Assembly (NCBI GenBank): GCA_021613375.1
Contig: CM038704.1
Location: 3,728,905-3,792,904 of the forward strand
DNA: 64,000 nucleotides
From: Megaleporinus macrocephalus
Lineage: Eukaryota; Chordata; Actinopteri; Characiformes; Anostomidae
Direction of reading: 5' to 3'
In this document: one piece after another, positions 35,403-64,000 of the stretch
How positions within the stretch are numbered: position 1 is the stretch's first letter
Layout of the letters: every line of letters begins with the position of its first letter
The notes under the pieces: model-generated
The model's database searches: none
Told to the model about the DNA's origin: nothing
What the model saw: only the letters and a program-made list of their open reading frames with translations
Made by a program: the position numbers and the translations under genes

Positions 35403-64000
<28,598 letters not shown>

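Overview
The window looks like teleost fish nuclear DNA. It has a GT-AG spliced vertebrate gene, several tRNA-derived SINE families of fish type, a LINE with an endonuclease and a reverse transcriptase, Tc1-like transposon relics, many small inverted-repeat elements, and dense (TA)n, TATTA and minisatellite arrays. I cannot fix the species from the sequence; an ostariophysan is only a guess.

The single protein-coding gene I can support is the 5' part of chl1 (close homolog of L1), a neural cell adhesion molecule, on the + strand from about 35309 to beyond the window end. Thirteen coding exons with matching phases join into one 577-residue frame: signal peptide, Ig1 to Ig5 and the start of Ig6. 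A 39-nt in-frame exon between Ig2 and Ig3 looks like the alternative CHL1 cassette. The rest of Ig6, the fibronectin repeats, the membrane segment and the ankyrin-binding tail lie outside the window.

Bases 1-35300 hold no convincing protein gene. The layout is: an 18-bp minisatellite (113-1264); a 2.6-kb array of a 20-bp unit (6122-8719) ending in a tRNA-derived SINE body; a hAT-like inverted-repeat element (10345-11341); a broken Tc1-like transposon (12390-13463); two copies of a composite repeat carrying a 41-bp minisatellite (14415-15020 and 16524-17611); a second 20-bp array (23640-24219) ending in another copy of the same SINE, which is split by a minus-strand LINE (24369-27195); and scattered copies of two small element families, called A and B here. 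Low-repeat, GC-richer islands at about 4061-5700, 9240-9870, 15860-16500, 17661-19160, 28000-30100 and 33100-33930 are the likeliest places for chl1 5' noncoding exons or enhancers.

The chl1 introns are also full of repeats: a 37-bp array beside a tRNA-like element (intron 1), a complex satellite (intron 2), a 51-bp array inside a second SINE type (intron 5), long-inverted-repeat elements (introns 5 and 10), a fold-back satellite (intron 10) and TA tracts of up to about 157 bp (intron 8).

The pattern I find most interesting is that three different tandem arrays (20-bp, 51-bp, 37-bp units) each lie in or against a tRNA-derived SINE. The 20-bp unit is the SINE's own D-arm / Pol III A-box segment, repeated about 130 and 29 times. 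Three of the arrays also carry recent higher-order duplications (288, 778 and 394 bp). I found no evidence for a novel protein-based system.
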